Positions 63,101 to 64,000 of a stretch of DNA of 64,000 bases are shown one piece after another. Source of the stretch: Serinus canaria (taxonomy: Eukaryota; Chordata; Aves; Passeriformes; Fringillidae). Below the pieces are notes generated by a model that saw nothing but the letters and a program-made list of their open reading frames with translations, did no database searches and was not told where the DNA came from. Location of the stretch: the NCBI RefSeq assembly GCF_022539315.1, contig NC_066315.1, positions 94,221,990 through 94,285,989 on the forward strand, read 5' to 3'. Made by a program: the position numbers and the translations under genes. Every line of letters starts with the position of its first letter. Position 1 is the first letter of the stretch.

Positions 63101-64000
63101 CCACATGTCAATGCTATTTATTACTGTGTGGGGGTACTGACCTGGGATCTTGGTTGGCTATTTCTAGAAAGGATGGGCACAAATGGTACAAATAGTTTTT
63201 GCCTTGTTAAGTTGACACTGTCCAATTTAGAACTGCAGTATTTCAACTGTATTAAGATAATAAAAATAGTGTTTCCTTTTTAAGCTGGGATCTGTAATGC
63301 ATGGCTAGGATGAAGAAACTGGGAGATGGGCAAAAACATTCCCAGATGTTTCAGGTTTGCAGATATTTCAAAATTATCTGTTTCAGTGGAGATTCAAGTT
63401 AGCAGTCTGGTTACTAGTGATCTGTGAAATTGAGTGGCATTTAGTACTTGTGAGTTGGACAGGCTGTCAAGCACCTCATCTCAAAGTCATTAACACTATT
63501 TTGTTCCTTTATGGCATTTTCCAATGTTCTGTTCTAGTCTCTGATATTATTTCTGGTAGGTTTTCTTGCTTGTTTATTTTTTTGAGAGGTTTTTTGAACT
63601 GCAGGCATAGAGTATTTGTCTAATCTCCAGAATTTCACAAACAGGCCTTATGAGTCAATGCTAATCTTTACTGAAAAGAATTGGTTGGCTGTTCCAAGAA
63701 TATTCCTTACATGAGACCCCTCCAAGTAGCTTTTTCACAAGAACAATTTAGGTTTAGTAGAATAATAAATGGAAAAAATAAATAAAGTTTAAGGAGTAGA
63801 TGATTTTTAAAATACTGTATATTACATCTGTTGCCAAAATCTTGATTTAGGTCCAATATTTCTTTTGATAAGCCTCTGGTGTGGTAGAGCATTTTGATTG
63901 CAGCATCAATTTACTTGGGGGTGACGTGATTGATAAGTTTAAATTTTTCTATGTTAAACAAGTTTTCCCTTTTATTAGCATAATGAGATGCAGTACAAAA
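60105..64000. other. unique-looking noncoding stretch to the window end
   Basis: No gene or clear transposon recognised. A weak CR1-end-like phrase near 61585-61615 is too degraded to call. The plus frame 62485-62871 (128 codons) overlaps the minus frame 62478-62759 and has no domain. No feature is visibly cut by the right edge. Confidence 0.5.

Overview
The window is vertebrate nuclear DNA, almost certainly from a bird. It is AT-rich with no compact operon-like gene order and no open frame longer than about 165 codons. The interspersed repeats I recognise are bird families: 3' ends of CR1 LINEs with the usual terminal wording (ttccaacc...gattctatga-like) and several solo or broken endogenous-retrovirus LTRs of types common in bird, especially songbird, genomes. 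Repeat density looks low, as expected for a bird. I cannot name the species or locus.

Layout. 1-4974: single-copy-looking AT-rich DNA with a near-perfect hairpin at 590-651. 4975-5155: CR1 3' end (+). 5156-8965: unique-looking, with poly-T runs. 8966-9402: a complete solo LTR (-) with matching termini. 9403-17319: unique-looking, with a CpG-retaining patch near 11.5-11.8 kb. 17320-17655 CR1 (+) is followed by 17869-18140 LTR remnant (-). 18141-27797: unique-looking apart from a second copy of the 8966-type LTR ending at 24190 (+). 27798-28375: near full-length LTR (+), same family as the 17869 remnant. 28376-43625: the longest stretch in which I see no recognisable element. 43626-44250: the longest CR1 copy (-). 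44862-45017: an (AT)n run and an imperfect AT-rich palindrome. 45018-56595: unique-looking, with a weak CR1 scrap near 47.2 kb. 56596-56827 (-): the only segment with a codon pattern that looks protein-coding, flanked by a possible splice donor. 57356-57747: the 3' half of another avian LTR type (+). 57748-64000: unique-looking, with a short tandem repeat and a quasi-palindrome near 60.08 kb.

There is no confidently identifiable gene, rRNA, tRNA or CRISPR array. The simplest reading is an intergenic interval or the inside of a very large intron. Because no genes can be supported, nothing can be said about genes working together. The items most worth a second look are the hairpin at 590-651, the AT palindrome at 44898-45017, the palindrome at 60066-60104 and the unassigned coding-like segment near 56.6-56.8 kb on the minus strand. 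I did not find evidence of a new biological system.
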